31,917 nucleotides of DNA from Opitutia bacterium. GTDB taxonomy: Bacteria; Verrucomicrobiota; Verrucomicrobiia; Opitutales; UBA953. The translations under genes were made by a program, and so were the position numbers. The stretch lies in assembly GCA_947378905.1 (NCBI GenBank), contig CANCLV010000009.1, positions 1-31,917 of the forward strand. Direction: 5' to 3'. How positions within the stretch are numbered: position 1 is the first letter of the stretch; every line of letters begins with the position of its first letter. Of the stretch, positions 8,023-15,941 are shown piece after piece. The notes beneath the pieces were generated by a model. The model did no database searches. It was not told the origin of the DNA and saw only the letters and a program-made list of their open reading frames with translations.

Positions 8023-9114
8023 TCACCCTTCCGTCCAAAGCCTTGCTGCCTTTAAAAAACCGTCCATTTCCGCGTCGGTTCCCACGGTTATTCTTAAAGA
8101 CTTTTCCGTGAGCGGATGATGCGGGAATCGACGAACTAGAATTTTATGCTCCTTCAAAAAATTAAATGCGGACTCGGCCGTCGCACTCGAAAATTCCTGA
8201 GTCCTACTTCTTGGTTTAGCTAAAATAAAATTACCTAAGGAGGGATTAATTTTCCAACCGAGTTGAGTGAGCTCCGTGATGAGTCGGGTGCGCGTGGTTT
8301 TAATCTTCTGAATAGTTTGTTTTAACCACTCGCGATCTTCCAACGCAGCCACGGCAGCAACTTGAGCCAGTCTGTCCACGTTGTAACTATCGCGAACACG
8401 ATGAAGAATTTCTGCAACCTTGGATGAGCAAAGCGCATAGCCTACACGCATTCCAGCCAACGAATAGGATTTAGAAAGCGTGCGTGTGACAACGACGTGT
8501 GGATATTTTAAAGGCAATTGCGTGCAATCCTCCTCAGCAAAATCTGCATACGCTTCATCCACTACCAAGATTCCTGAAAATGCCTGAGCCAACTCTTCGA
8601 CTTGTTTAGTCGAAAAAGAAATTCCCAAAGGTGCGTTCGGATTAGTCAGGAAAAAAATCGATGCCCCACAATTTACCACTGCATTAATATCTAATGAAAA
8701 ATCTTGTCCGACGGGAACCTTCACCACGGACGCACCCTGAATAGCGGCAATCACAGGATAAAGCGAGTAACTCGGATCCAACATACCGATTGGGCGATTT
8801 AAATCCGCGTAAGATCTTACCAATAAATTAAGAATATCGTCCGACCCATTACCTGCGACAATGTTATCGGCATTGTAACCATGCAATGTAGCTATCGCTT
8901 TACGCAACGGTACAGAATCGGGCGAGGGATAGAGTCTTAAAGCCGCACCGTCTTCGCCTAAGTGCTTTTTAATCGCCTCTACCACACGTGGGCTGGGCGG
9001 ATAGGGATTTTCGTTGGTATTTAATTTAATCCAACCACCACCCTGCGGTTGTTCGCCAGGAACATAACCTTTGAGCGATACGATGTGCGGATTCGGCAGC
9101 GGCTCTGATGACAT
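8023..9114 (-). CDS. hisC: histidinol-phosphate aminotransferase
   Basis: A 363-residue fold-type I PLP enzyme that interconverts imidazole-acetol phosphate and histidinol phosphate. The N-terminal IKLNTNENPYPPSP signature is diagnostic of HisC. Other family features are NGSDDIL (89-95), TNPNAPLG (157-164), VVDEAYADF (184-192) and the PLP-binding lysine K215 in RTLSKSYSLAGMRVGY. Its ATG overlaps the ptsI stop (TAATG), so it is coupled to an unrelated gene upstream and followed by hisB. HisC-like enzymes can also transaminate aromatic amino acids, but the adjacent hisB and hisH make the histidine role secure. Confidence 0.94.
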   Translation of the reverse strand: MSSEPLPNPHIVSLKGYVPGEQPQGGGWIKLNTNENPYPPSPRVVEAIKKHLGEDGAALRLYPSPDSVPLRKAIATLHGYNADNIVAGNGSDDILNLLVRSYADLNRPIGMLDPSYSLYPVIAAIQGASVVKVPVGQDFSLDINAVVNCGASIFFLTNPNAPLGISFSTKQVEELAQAFSGILVVDEAYADFAEEDCTQLPLKYPHVVVTRTLSKSYSLAGMRVGYALCSSKVAEILHRVRDSYNVDRLAQVAAVAALEDREWLKQTIQKIKTTRTRLITELTQLGWKINPSLGNFILAKPRSRTQEFSSATAESAFNFLKEHKILVRRFPHHPLTEKSLRITVGTDAEMDGFLKAARLWTEG

Positions 9115-10862
9115 TAGCGTAACTTTAATTTACTTTGTGAAAACTCATTCATCAGATTTTTTATCTGAGCGGTCTCAGTCATCTTGAGAACATTTTCCGC
9201 CAACGATTTTAGTTCGGACTGCGAAGAGTGTCTTAAAATAAATCTTACATCAGGAATCGCTGACGGTGTCATACTTAATTCATTAACTCCCATTCCGATT
9301 AATAACGGAGCCCAGAGTGAATCTCCGGCCAACTCTCCGCAAACAGCTGAAGTGACTTTGTTCTTTTTTGCAGAGGTAAATATCTTATCCATTGTGCGGA
9401 TGAATCCGGGATGGGCCGGCTCATAAAGCGTGGCAACTCTTTGATTACCGCGATCAACCGCTAGTAAATATTGGACTAAATCGTTAGTACCTACGCTAAA
9501 GAAATCTACCTCCTGGGCTAATTCTTCCGCCACGGCTACAGCGGCAGGAATCTCAATCATCGCACCCAGGCGAATCACTTCTTTCGGTGTGATACCTTCG
9601 CTGGCGAGTTCGGTGGCGACTCCGCGGAGAAATTCTTTAGCCTTACGTAATTCTTCCAGACTCGAAATCATTGGGAACATGATTGCGACGGGACCTAAAA
9701 GCGCGGCTCGAAGTATCGCACGTAATTGAGTTCTAAAAATATCAGGTCGATCCAAGCAAAGTCGAATTGCGCGATAACCCATGAATGGATTCGCCTCATC
9801 GGTTAAATCGCCCAAGCGTTTGTCGCCCCCTAAATCAAGTGTGCGAAATGTTATCACCTTGCCGTTCGATTGCTTAACGACTGCAGCATACTCTTGATAC
9901 TGCTCTTCTTCTGTCGGCCAAGCATCGAGACGTAAGAATAAATTTTCTGTACGATAAAGTCCCACACCATGAGCGTAATACCGTCCGATATCTTCCATGT
10001 CTTCTGGTCCACCGATATTGGCTTGGAGACTAAAACTAACGCCATCGAGGGTGCGATCGGGCATGCCGATTTCTTTCATCACTCGATCACGGCGATTCTG
10101 CAGAGTAAGTTCTTTAGCCTGATAGCTCTCGATTGTTTGGGCGGTTGGATTAATTACTACTAGACCTAATTCGCCATCCACCAGAATCACATCGTCCTCA
10201 TTCACCACATCGAGCAATCCACGTACGCCGACGACGGCTGGGATTTCAAGCGAACGAGCCATAATCGCGGAGTGTCCAGTGCGTCCGCCCTCCTCGGTCA
10301 CAAAGGCAACCACTCCGTCCGTCGGCAATGTAACCGTCTCGGAAGGTGTTAAATCTTTAGCGACGACTACTTGCTTATGCAACGGCGTGCCTAGGCGTTG
10401 CGGACTGGTTCCAACTAACTGATTCATGACGCGACTGGTTACATCGCGAATATCGGAAGCTCGCTCGCGGAGGAAATCATCCTCCATATTTTCAAAAATA
10501 TCGATGTAACGTTGGGCGACTTCCTGAAAACAAAATTCAATATTAAACCCCGTTGAGCGAACTTCTTTCATTACTTCATCAATCAGGGCTACATCTTCTA
10601 AGACTAATAAGTGCGCATCGAAGATAGCGGCTTCGGATTCACCTAATTCATCAACAACCTTATTACGTAAGTTTGTAATTTCATGACGGGTGGCGACGAT
10701 GGCTTCTTCGAATCGGCGAATTTCTGTTTCGGGATCCTGCACCTTTACACACGAAATCACCGGCATACCCTTTTGAAGTAGAAATACTGGACCACGGCCA
10801 ACACCGGGTGCCGCGGCGATGCCCTTGAGACGAATTTCTGGCCTGGAAGATTCGGCCTGCAT
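9114..10862 (-). CDS. ptsI: phosphoenolpyruvate-protein phosphotransferase (PTS enzyme I)
   Basis: About 582 residues, a full-length enzyme I, which autophosphorylates from PEP and passes phosphate to HPr. Order of parts: an N-terminal IRLKGIAAAPGVGRGPVFLL strand; the HPr-binding helical domain; the phospho-histidine in EEGGRTGHSAIMAR (His at plus-strand 10272-10274, residue ~197); and the PEP-binding barrel with LYRTENLFL, TFRTLDLGGDK, NPFMGYRAIRL, SVGTNDLVQYLLAVDR and the active-site VCGELAGD. The usual TSH is TGH here, a mild change beside the active histidine. The ATG at 10862 is preferred; an in-frame TTG at 10880 would add six residues. No HPr or EII gene is in view, so it may serve a regulatory PTS or partners elsewhere. 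It sits between a sigma/membrane-protein pair and his genes. Confidence 0.95.
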   Translation of the reverse strand: MQAESSRPEIRLKGIAAAPGVGRGPVFLLQKGMPVISCVKVQDPETEIRRFEEAIVATRHEITNLRNKVVDELGESEAAIFDAHLLVLEDVALIDEVMKEVRSTGFNIEFCFQEVAQRYIDIFENMEDDFLRERASDIRDVTSRVMNQLVGTSPQRLGTPLHKQVVVAKDLTPSETVTLPTDGVVAFVTEEGGRTGHSAIMARSLEIPAVVGVRGLLDVVNEDDVILVDGELGLVVINPTAQTIESYQAKELTLQNRRDRVMKEIGMPDRTLDGVSFSLQANIGGPEDMEDIGRYYAHGVGLYRTENLFLRLDAWPTEEEQYQEYAAVVKQSNGKVITFRTLDLGGDKRLGDLTDEANPFMGYRAIRLCLDRPDIFRTQLRAILRAALLGPVAIMFPMISSLEELRKAKEFLRGVATELASEGITPKEVIRLGAMIEIPAAVAVAEELAQEVDFFSVGTNDLVQYLLAVDRGNQRVATLYEPAHPGFIRTMDKIFTSAKKNKVTSAVCGELAGDSLWAPLLIGMGVNELSMTPSAIPDVRFILRHSSQSELKSLAENVLKMTETAQIKNLMNEFSQSKLKLR

Positions 10863-10909
10863 GCTGGCATTAGCACACAAGGCTCAACGCACTTAGGCAA
10901 GGAGGATTC

Positions 10910-11398
10910 TTATGCTTCCGTGAAGTCTACCTCATCCATCGGGGAAGCCGTATCCGTATTATCAAATTCCGACATCCCCGCATCAAACAAATCTTCTGGT
11001 TCAGAATTAGCCAACATCTCATCGGTCGAAACACCGTCCACGAAATCATCGTTATCATCACTGATCACTGCACCGAGGTGATAAAGCGCCCCGCTGTACT
11101 CTGCTGGCATTGTAACCCTGAGTTGTACAAAAACCAAAGCGGCCAAGCAGGCATAAGAAGCAACTTGGCTCATGCGTTTTACATAAATCCGCAACCAGGC
11201 AAACGAAAGATAGGCCTGCTTAGTTTTATTTGTAGCGAGGCATTTATTCATTGCCTCATGTAATCGAACCTTAGCTTTGAAACGATTTTTGAATTCAGGA
11301 AATTCTTTAATTAACTCCAACAAACGCAGCTCCTCGACCCGAGAGATATTCCCCTCGAGATAGCGTTCTACTAAGTTTTCGAATTCCGATAAACTCAC
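10910..11398 (-). CDS. small single-pass membrane protein, putative anti-sigma factor
   Basis: A 162-residue protein with a GTG start that overlaps the sigma-factor stop (GTGA), so the two are translationally coupled. Residues 1-50 are helical and charged (LVERYLEGNISRVEELRLLELI), resembling the N-terminal helices of many membrane anti-sigma proteins. One hydrophobic segment lies at about 77-95 (SYACLAALVFVQLRV). The final ~50 residues are strongly acidic (many Asp/Glu). No zinc-binding HxxxCxxC motif is seen, so it is not a ZAS-type anti-sigma. The role is inferred from position and topology: it would hold the ECF sigma at the membrane until a signal arrives. Function is not proven by sequence. 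Confidence 0.6.
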   Translation of the reverse strand: MSLSEFENLVERYLEGNISRVEELRLLELIKEFPEFKNRFKAKVRLHEAMNKCLATNKTKQAYLSFAWLRIYVKRMSQVASYACLAALVFVQLRVTMPAEYSGALYHLGAVISDDNDDFVDGVSTDEMLANSEPEDLFDAGMSEFDNTDTASPMDEVDFTEA

Positions 11399-11985
11399 TT
11401 TAAATACTCATCTCCCATGAGTTCGCGTAATGCCTCGCGTGCACGATTAATCCGGCTTTTAACCGTACCGATTGAAAGTCCGAGCTCATCGGCAATGTCT
11501 TCGTAGGACATATTTTGAACATTACGCATTGTCAGTATCAGAGCATGTTCTGGCTTTAATTGTTCCATGCATTCGGCAACTTTTTTAACAAATTCATTAT
11601 GCTGGGCCTCATGACCTGGCCCCTGTGCACCATCGGATAAAATATCGTGTAAGGTCGCCCCAGCGTCTTCTCCAAGATCTGCGTCTAAGGACATCGACTC
11701 ATCGCGCTTACGGCGGCGCCAATACCAGTAGCGATTTCGAGCTAAATTAGTTCCGATTTGATAAATCCAAGTCGAAAAACTAGCATTTCCTCGAAAGGTC
11801 GCAAGCGCACGGTGTGCACGAATAAAAGTATCCTGGGTAATTTCTTCAGCGTCTTGGCTATTTCGTAGCATCGAAAAAACCTTCGCAAAAATTCTCTCTT
11901 GGTATTTTATTACCAATTGATTGTAGGCATCTAAATCACCCTTGCGGGCACGATCTAGGGTAAGGTCATCTGATTCATTGTCCAT
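11395..11985 (-). CDS. ECF-type RNA polymerase sigma factor
   Basis: A 196-residue group 4 (extracytoplasmic function) sigma factor. Region 2 spans about residues 18-88, with SMLRNSQDAEEITQDTFIRA (core binding) and FSTWIYQIGTNLARNRYW (-10 recognition). Region 4 spans about 130-190, with LILTMRNVQNMSYEDIADEL and the helix-turn-helix LGLSIGTVKSRINRAREALREL. The linker is acidic and regions 1 and 3 are absent, as expected. It heads the minus-strand run and is coupled to the membrane protein downstream. It is divergent from the GTPase/GAP1 operon with only 98 nt between starts, so it could control that operon, its own operon, or both (inference). Confidence 0.93.
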   Translation of the reverse strand: MDNESDDLTLDRARKGDLDAYNQLVIKYQERIFAKVFSMLRNSQDAEEITQDTFIRAHRALATFRGNASFSTWIYQIGTNLARNRYWYWRRRKRDESMSLDADLGEDAGATLHDILSDGAQGPGHEAQHNEFVKKVAECMEQLKPEHALILTMRNVQNMSYEDIADELGLSIGTVKSRINRAREALRELMGDEYLK

Positions 11986-12083
11986 AATTAGGGGTAATTA
12001 ATGGTGGGGTGACTGACTATAGTACTGACATCCTTGCAGAATTCAACTGCTCTCTTTAGTCTATTTTACGCCCAAAAGGACCT
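11986..12083. promoter_or_regulatory. divergent promoter region between ECF sigma and GTPase operon
   Basis: This 98-nt gap must carry promoters for both directions. On the plus strand TATAGT at 12018-12023 matches a -10 box 5/6 but has no good -35 partner, so an alternative sigma or an activator may be used. On the minus strand TTGAAT (12046-12041) and TACTAT (12025-12020) form a weak pair with a 15-nt spacer. A perfect 8-bp palindrome ACTATAGT sits at 12016-12023. The hexamer ACTGAC occurs twice, at 12012-12017 and 12024-12029, flanking the -10 candidate, and could be an operator. Confidence 0.35.
12074..12080 (+). promoter_or_regulatory. Shine-Dalgarno-like sequence of the GTPase gene
   Basis: AAAAGGA ends 3 nt before the ATG at 12084. 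The spacing is short, but it is one of the few purine-rich start signals in the window; the next three genes of the operon have none and likely rely on coupling. Confidence 0.4.
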
Positions 12084-13802
12084 ATGTTCACCTCCAGTAA
12101 GAAGAAAGCCATCGTGCAGTGGTATAATTGCACCTTAGGCACTAAGGGCAGCTTTGAGACCCTCCCCGCAAAACTCCCAGCAGAGAGTCTTTTGCCATCC
12201 ATTATTCTCACTCAGAATCCTGGTCACATTTCCATCGAATCAGTCGCTGGAAAAAAGATTTTTGTGAACGGAAATTTACTGATTAAGCCCACACCAATTT
12301 CCGAAACTACGACACTACAATTTCCCGATTCTCTTTGGGTGATTAGTCCGAATGCGGAAATGGATTTCAGCGAAGTAAATAATACACTCTGGACATTGTT
12401 TGATGCTTCGACTGGTGAAAACATTGGTCAATACCCCTCCAGCCAACTTTTGAATGCGGCCCAGCAAATGGGTCGCGCGCCCGAAACCCTCGCCTGCACT
12501 CCCAACGGCCTCGAAGTGGGTTTTAATCTTTCTCAAATCGCCAGTCACCTCAGCCCGCACGAAGAAAATTTCACGCCAACAAAATCTCACGTCACTTTAG
12601 CAGAAGAAAAAAATAAAGGGAGTCACAGCTGCCCAGTCTGTTGGACGCGATTTAATCCGGGTGATGCTCTCAGCATCGCCGTCCATGAAGATCTTCGTGG
12701 TGATCCGATCCTCGGTAGCGATGCGCGACTTCGCTTCCACCCCACCCGCTTTAACGACCAAGGTCTGGCGCTCGACCCCATGGGCCTCGCCTGCACTGAC
12801 ATCGCCTGCCCACACTGTCGCCGCCAGCTCCCACCAGGCTATCTCGACATGCCTCACCAGATTTTATCTATCGTGGGAGCTCCAAGTGCAGGTAAATCTT
12901 ATTATTTAGCCGTACTTACTAGAATTCTCCAAGAGAAACTACCGACCGACTTCGGACTGGCCTTCAAAGACGCCGACCCCACAGGCAACTTGCTCCTCAA
13001 CCAAATGAGGAACTCCCTCTTCTCCGCCACCACACCCGAAGAAGCACTCTTGGGCAAAACTGCACTCGAAGGCGCCACTTACGAAAAACTTCCGCGACTC
13101 GGACGAATCGTCTCTCTCCCCCGCCCATTTATTTACACGCTCAGCGTTCCCAGCCAAAAACAAAAAGAGACTTCGATTATTTTCTACGATAACGCTGGAG
13201 AACATTTCGAGCCTGGAATCGATATCCACGATTCGCCCGGCGCAATGCACGTGGCCACCTCGGCCGGACTCATCTTCCTTTTCGACCCAACAGCAAATGC
13301 ACGATTCAAAGCTAAATTAGTCGGCGTCGATGATCCTCAACTCTCCATCAAGGGTCGCATCGATCAACAAGACACGATCCTTTCCGAAATGGAAACTCGT
13401 ATCAAGCGCGTCATGGGAATCTCTCAACAAGAACGCATCGCAACTCCCTTAGCCTTTGTCGTCGGCAAGTGCGACACCTGGCAATTCATGCTTAAATCGC
13501 CACTCGAGCCAATCCTGCAAAACGGTAAACTCGATTTAGAAGCCATTCACCGAAATTCCGACCGCGTGCGAGAAGTTCTCATTCAACTTTGCCCCGGACT
13601 CGTCGCAACCGCTGAATCTCTGACCAAAGAAATTCGTTATTTCGCCGCTACATCCTTCGGACACCAACCCGTCGTTATTCCTGAAGGCCCCAATAAAGGT
13701 CGTATCGCCCCCGACCCCAAAAAACTCGCCCCCGCCTTCGTCGAAGCCCCTGTTTATTGGCTCATGCATTTAGCTTCGCCCGAATTGATTCCTGGAAAAT
13801 AA
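12084..13802 (+). CDS. zinc-knuckle P-loop GTPase (DO-GTPase-like) with N-terminal GYF_2-like module
   Basis: A 572-residue soluble protein. Residues ~40-95 look beta-rich and faintly FHA-like (HISIESVAGKKIFVNG); this is tentative. Residues ~103-152 resemble a GYF_2 module (WTLFDASTGENIGQYPSSQL), close in pattern to the 29124-30398 protein. A zinc-binding pair follows: CPVC at 183-186 and CPHC at 242-245. The GTPase core has G1 GAPSAGKS at 265-272, G3 DNAGE at 369-373 and a G4-like VGKCD at 460-464, where GKCD replaces the usual NKxD. Zinc pair plus P-loop plus DxAGE recalls the double-GTPase (DO-GTPase) families named from comparative genomics of bacterial conflict systems. That assignment is from memory of the pattern, not a search. 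Only one G domain is visible. It is the first gene of a four-gene operon and is followed 4 nt later by a GAP1-N2-type gene, its expected partner. Confidence 0.75.
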   Translation: MFTSSKKKAIVQWYNCTLGTKGSFETLPAKLPAESLLPSIILTQNPGHISIESVAGKKIFVNGNLLIKPTPISETTTLQFPDSLWVISPNAEMDFSEVNNTLWTLFDASTGENIGQYPSSQLLNAAQQMGRAPETLACTPNGLEVGFNLSQIASHLSPHEENFTPTKSHVTLAEEKNKGSHSCPVCWTRFNPGDALSIAVHEDLRGDPILGSDARLRFHPTRFNDQGLALDPMGLACTDIACPHCRRQLPPGYLDMPHQILSIVGAPSAGKSYYLAVLTRILQEKLPTDFGLAFKDADPTGNLLLNQMRNSLFSATTPEEALLGKTALEGATYEKLPRLGRIVSLPRPFIYTLSVPSQKQKETSIIFYDNAGEHFEPGIDIHDSPGAMHVATSAGLIFLFDPTANARFKAKLVGVDDPQLSIKGRIDQQDTILSEMETRIKRVMGISQQERIATPLAFVVGKCDTWQFMLKSPLEPILQNGKLDLEAIHRNSDRVREVLIQLCPGLVATAESLTKEIRYFAATSFGHQPVVIPEGPNKGRIAPDPKKLAPAFVEAPVYWLMHLASPELIPGK

Positions 13803-13806
13803 TTTT

Positions 13807-15936
13807 ATGCCCTTGCAACTCATATTCACTTCCGCCCCACGTGGCCTCGTGGCTGGGCGTTCTGGATATTGCACCGTTGCACGCCATCGCTCTATTCCCG
13901 AGCGCTTAGCACAAATTTTAGAATCCATCGGCACACCGCATCAAAATCCACAGGGTGCTACTTTTACTTTTCGAATTATAGAAGCCAGTAATGCTAACTG
14001 GTTCGTGCTATCTCGATTCGTGGCTCGCGGACTCGACTACTCGCAACGCGATAATCGTCTCGCTCATCACATAATTTTCACCGCTGAAGAAGCTGCTGTA
14101 CTTCCACCACCCGCAGCGATTGCTTTTCGCTGGAATGGTTGGCTAACGGAATGGACTAAAGAGCCCACCTGGCTTGCGGAAGATCCTCGCCCCTTGGTAC
14201 TCGATAACGCTCCACCACTCCGCCCAGCATCGGGCTGGCGTGAATTTTCAGGCACTGGTTCCAAAGCCGCTTGGTTAGTCAATGACGCAGGGCCTGCTAC
14301 ACTTTGCCTCACTCAACCACCTGAAGACAAAATTCTGTTTCGTCTCTTAGCAGAATCCGCTGCATTGCTCGGGCAATCGGCGTGGTACGCGACCTTTACT
14401 TCTAATGTAATTGTTACAGGTTCGGATGGATTTCATTGGGCCGTTGGCTCAGTCGCGGGCCGACCCGAAATCAATCTCAATCAAACCCAGCAACTGCCCG
14501 CCCCAACCGGCGAACTGGCACGCCAAGCAGCCACTGGGAATAGTGCACCTATTCCTATTCGTCAGAGCACTGAAAAAAATAAGTCATCTGAAAATAGTCC
14601 GAAAGCAACTGGCACCAAAGTACCTTGGAATGTAATAATTATTTTCTTCAGTCTGGGAATTTTCGCACTCGTTGCTGCATTGGTCATCGGCCAGTTTAGC
14701 GACCGTTCTACAAAAACCATTACCCCCAATAACCAGCCAGCGCCCGCGATTAACACGAGTCAAAGCAATGACATCATTCGTAGCAATATTGCGATACAAG
14801 GAGTCGCTAGTTTTTTAGACAGTGAAAAATATGTCGAGGCAGGTAAACTCTGGATCGAAAGTGTCAATCATTCCCCAACCTTTGCTGAGCGTTATCGCGA
14901 ACAATACTTAATCCGTATTACAAAAAACTACGCCGAAAAAACCGCCGCTCAACTTTTACAACGTCTCACCCTGCCAAATCTTGACAATAACACCGTCACT
15001 GAAATTGCCGAAGACGCCGCCACGGCGGTACGTATTGGCACTGAGTTAAATATACCGGTCGACGCCAATTGGAAAAAGTTAGTAAACGTGAATGAACAAA
15101 TTCAAATTATTTCTCAATTAGACGCTCGTCCAGTTATCTTGATTAGCGGTAGCTGGCAAACGACCGATCTCGGTAAAGCAGCTCCCTCCTCAGCAGAGTT
15201 TAAATTGAGCAATGCTGGCGCCGAAAAGATTCTAAGTTTTATTGAATCAACCAAGGTGACCCCAGAACTCACCGTGAGTGCACGCGTACGTTTACTTCCA
15301 TTAACCAGTTTCCATAAACGGGATAATCTTACTCCCTATCTTAACGCTGAAATACGTCGCGGCGGACAGAGCTACTGGATTGAAACCAATGGCACAGCAG
15401 GCACCGCCCCCGTTATTGTTGGCATCGGACCTAAGAAAAAATCTATAGAACTTAATTTTTCAGATGGAACCGCGACAAGTTTACAGGAACAGAATCGTTT
15501 ACTAGAAATTACTCTAGCCGATGGCACCCGTCAGTGTATCGCCCTGATTGCTGACTGGAAAAAAATTAAGCCTCTCAATCTCGGCACCTGGGCTCTCGAA
15601 GTAGATAAAGATACAGGTGTGGTTCATGCTGCCGTTTGGGCCGAAAATGCATTACGAGCTTTTCAACCTGAAAGCGGATCCGTTGGACTCTACCCCACTG
15701 GACACGAATTTCCCGATCACGACCTAGCCTCCATTCGTGCCACACGCTCACTGCTCGAAACCGATTTACTGCGGAACGAATACAAAGAAAGTACGCGTAT
15801 ATCGAACAAAGAAATCATTAAATCACGGAAACAGTTTTTTGCCCAAGGCGATTACATCAATGCCGGACGTCCTTGGTCGCTTCTCATCGTTAGCCCTAAA
15901 GGCGACGCCGGCGCCACCCTCATTGAGTTTCAATAA
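13807..15936 (+). CDS. GAP1-N2-type GTPase-associated protein with one membrane segment
   Basis: A 709-residue protein. The first ~240 residues match my recollection of the GAP1-N2 domain (GTPase-associated protein 1, N-terminal type 2): IFTSAPRGLVAGRSGYCTVAR at the start, RDNRLAHHIIF near 80-90, and WYATFTSNVIVTGSDGFHWAVG near 195-215. A Lys/Ser/Asn-rich linker leads to a single hydrophobic segment at about 272-297 (NVIIIFFSLGIFALVAALVIG). The ~410 residues beyond it are helical at first and then beta-rich, with no motif I recognise and no catalytic signature. The positive residues before the segment suggest that the GAP1-N2 part is cytoplasmic and the rest extracytoplasmic. The domain is known to occur beside GTPase genes, and here the GTPase lies directly upstream. 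The biochemical role is unknown; despite the name, GAP activity should not be assumed. Confidence 0.7.
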   Translation: MPLQLIFTSAPRGLVAGRSGYCTVARHRSIPERLAQILESIGTPHQNPQGATFTFRIIEASNANWFVLSRFVARGLDYSQRDNRLAHHIIFTAEEAAVLPPPAAIAFRWNGWLTEWTKEPTWLAEDPRPLVLDNAPPLRPASGWREFSGTGSKAAWLVNDAGPATLCLTQPPEDKILFRLLAESAALLGQSAWYATFTSNVIVTGSDGFHWAVGSVAGRPEINLNQTQQLPAPTGELARQAATGNSAPIPIRQSTEKNKSSENSPKATGTKVPWNVIIIFFSLGIFALVAALVIGQFSDRSTKTITPNNQPAPAINTSQSNDIIRSNIAIQGVASFLDSEKYVEAGKLWIESVNHSPTFAERYREQYLIRITKNYAEKTAAQLLQRLTLPNLDNNTVTEIAEDAATAVRIGTELNIPVDANWKKLVNVNEQIQIISQLDARPVILISGSWQTTDLGKAAPSSAEFKLSNAGAEKILSFIESTKVTPELTVSARVRLLPLTSFHKRDNLTPYLNAEIRRGGQSYWIETNGTAGTAPVIVGIGPKKKSIELNFSDGTATSLQEQNRLLEITLADGTRQCIALIADWKKIKPLNLGTWALEVDKDTGVVHAAVWAENALRAFQPESGSVGLYPTGHEFPDHDLASIRATRSLLETDLLRNEYKESTRISNKEIIKSRKQFFAQGDYINAGRPWSLLIVSPKGDAGATLIEFQ

Positions 15937-15941
15937 GCCTA

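Noticed and set aside
12084..13802. Reading the GTPase gene as an ABC or AAA ATPase
   Set aside because: There is no ABC signature, Walker B with a catalytic Glu, or arginine finger; DNAGE and GKCD fit G3 and G4 of a GTPase better.
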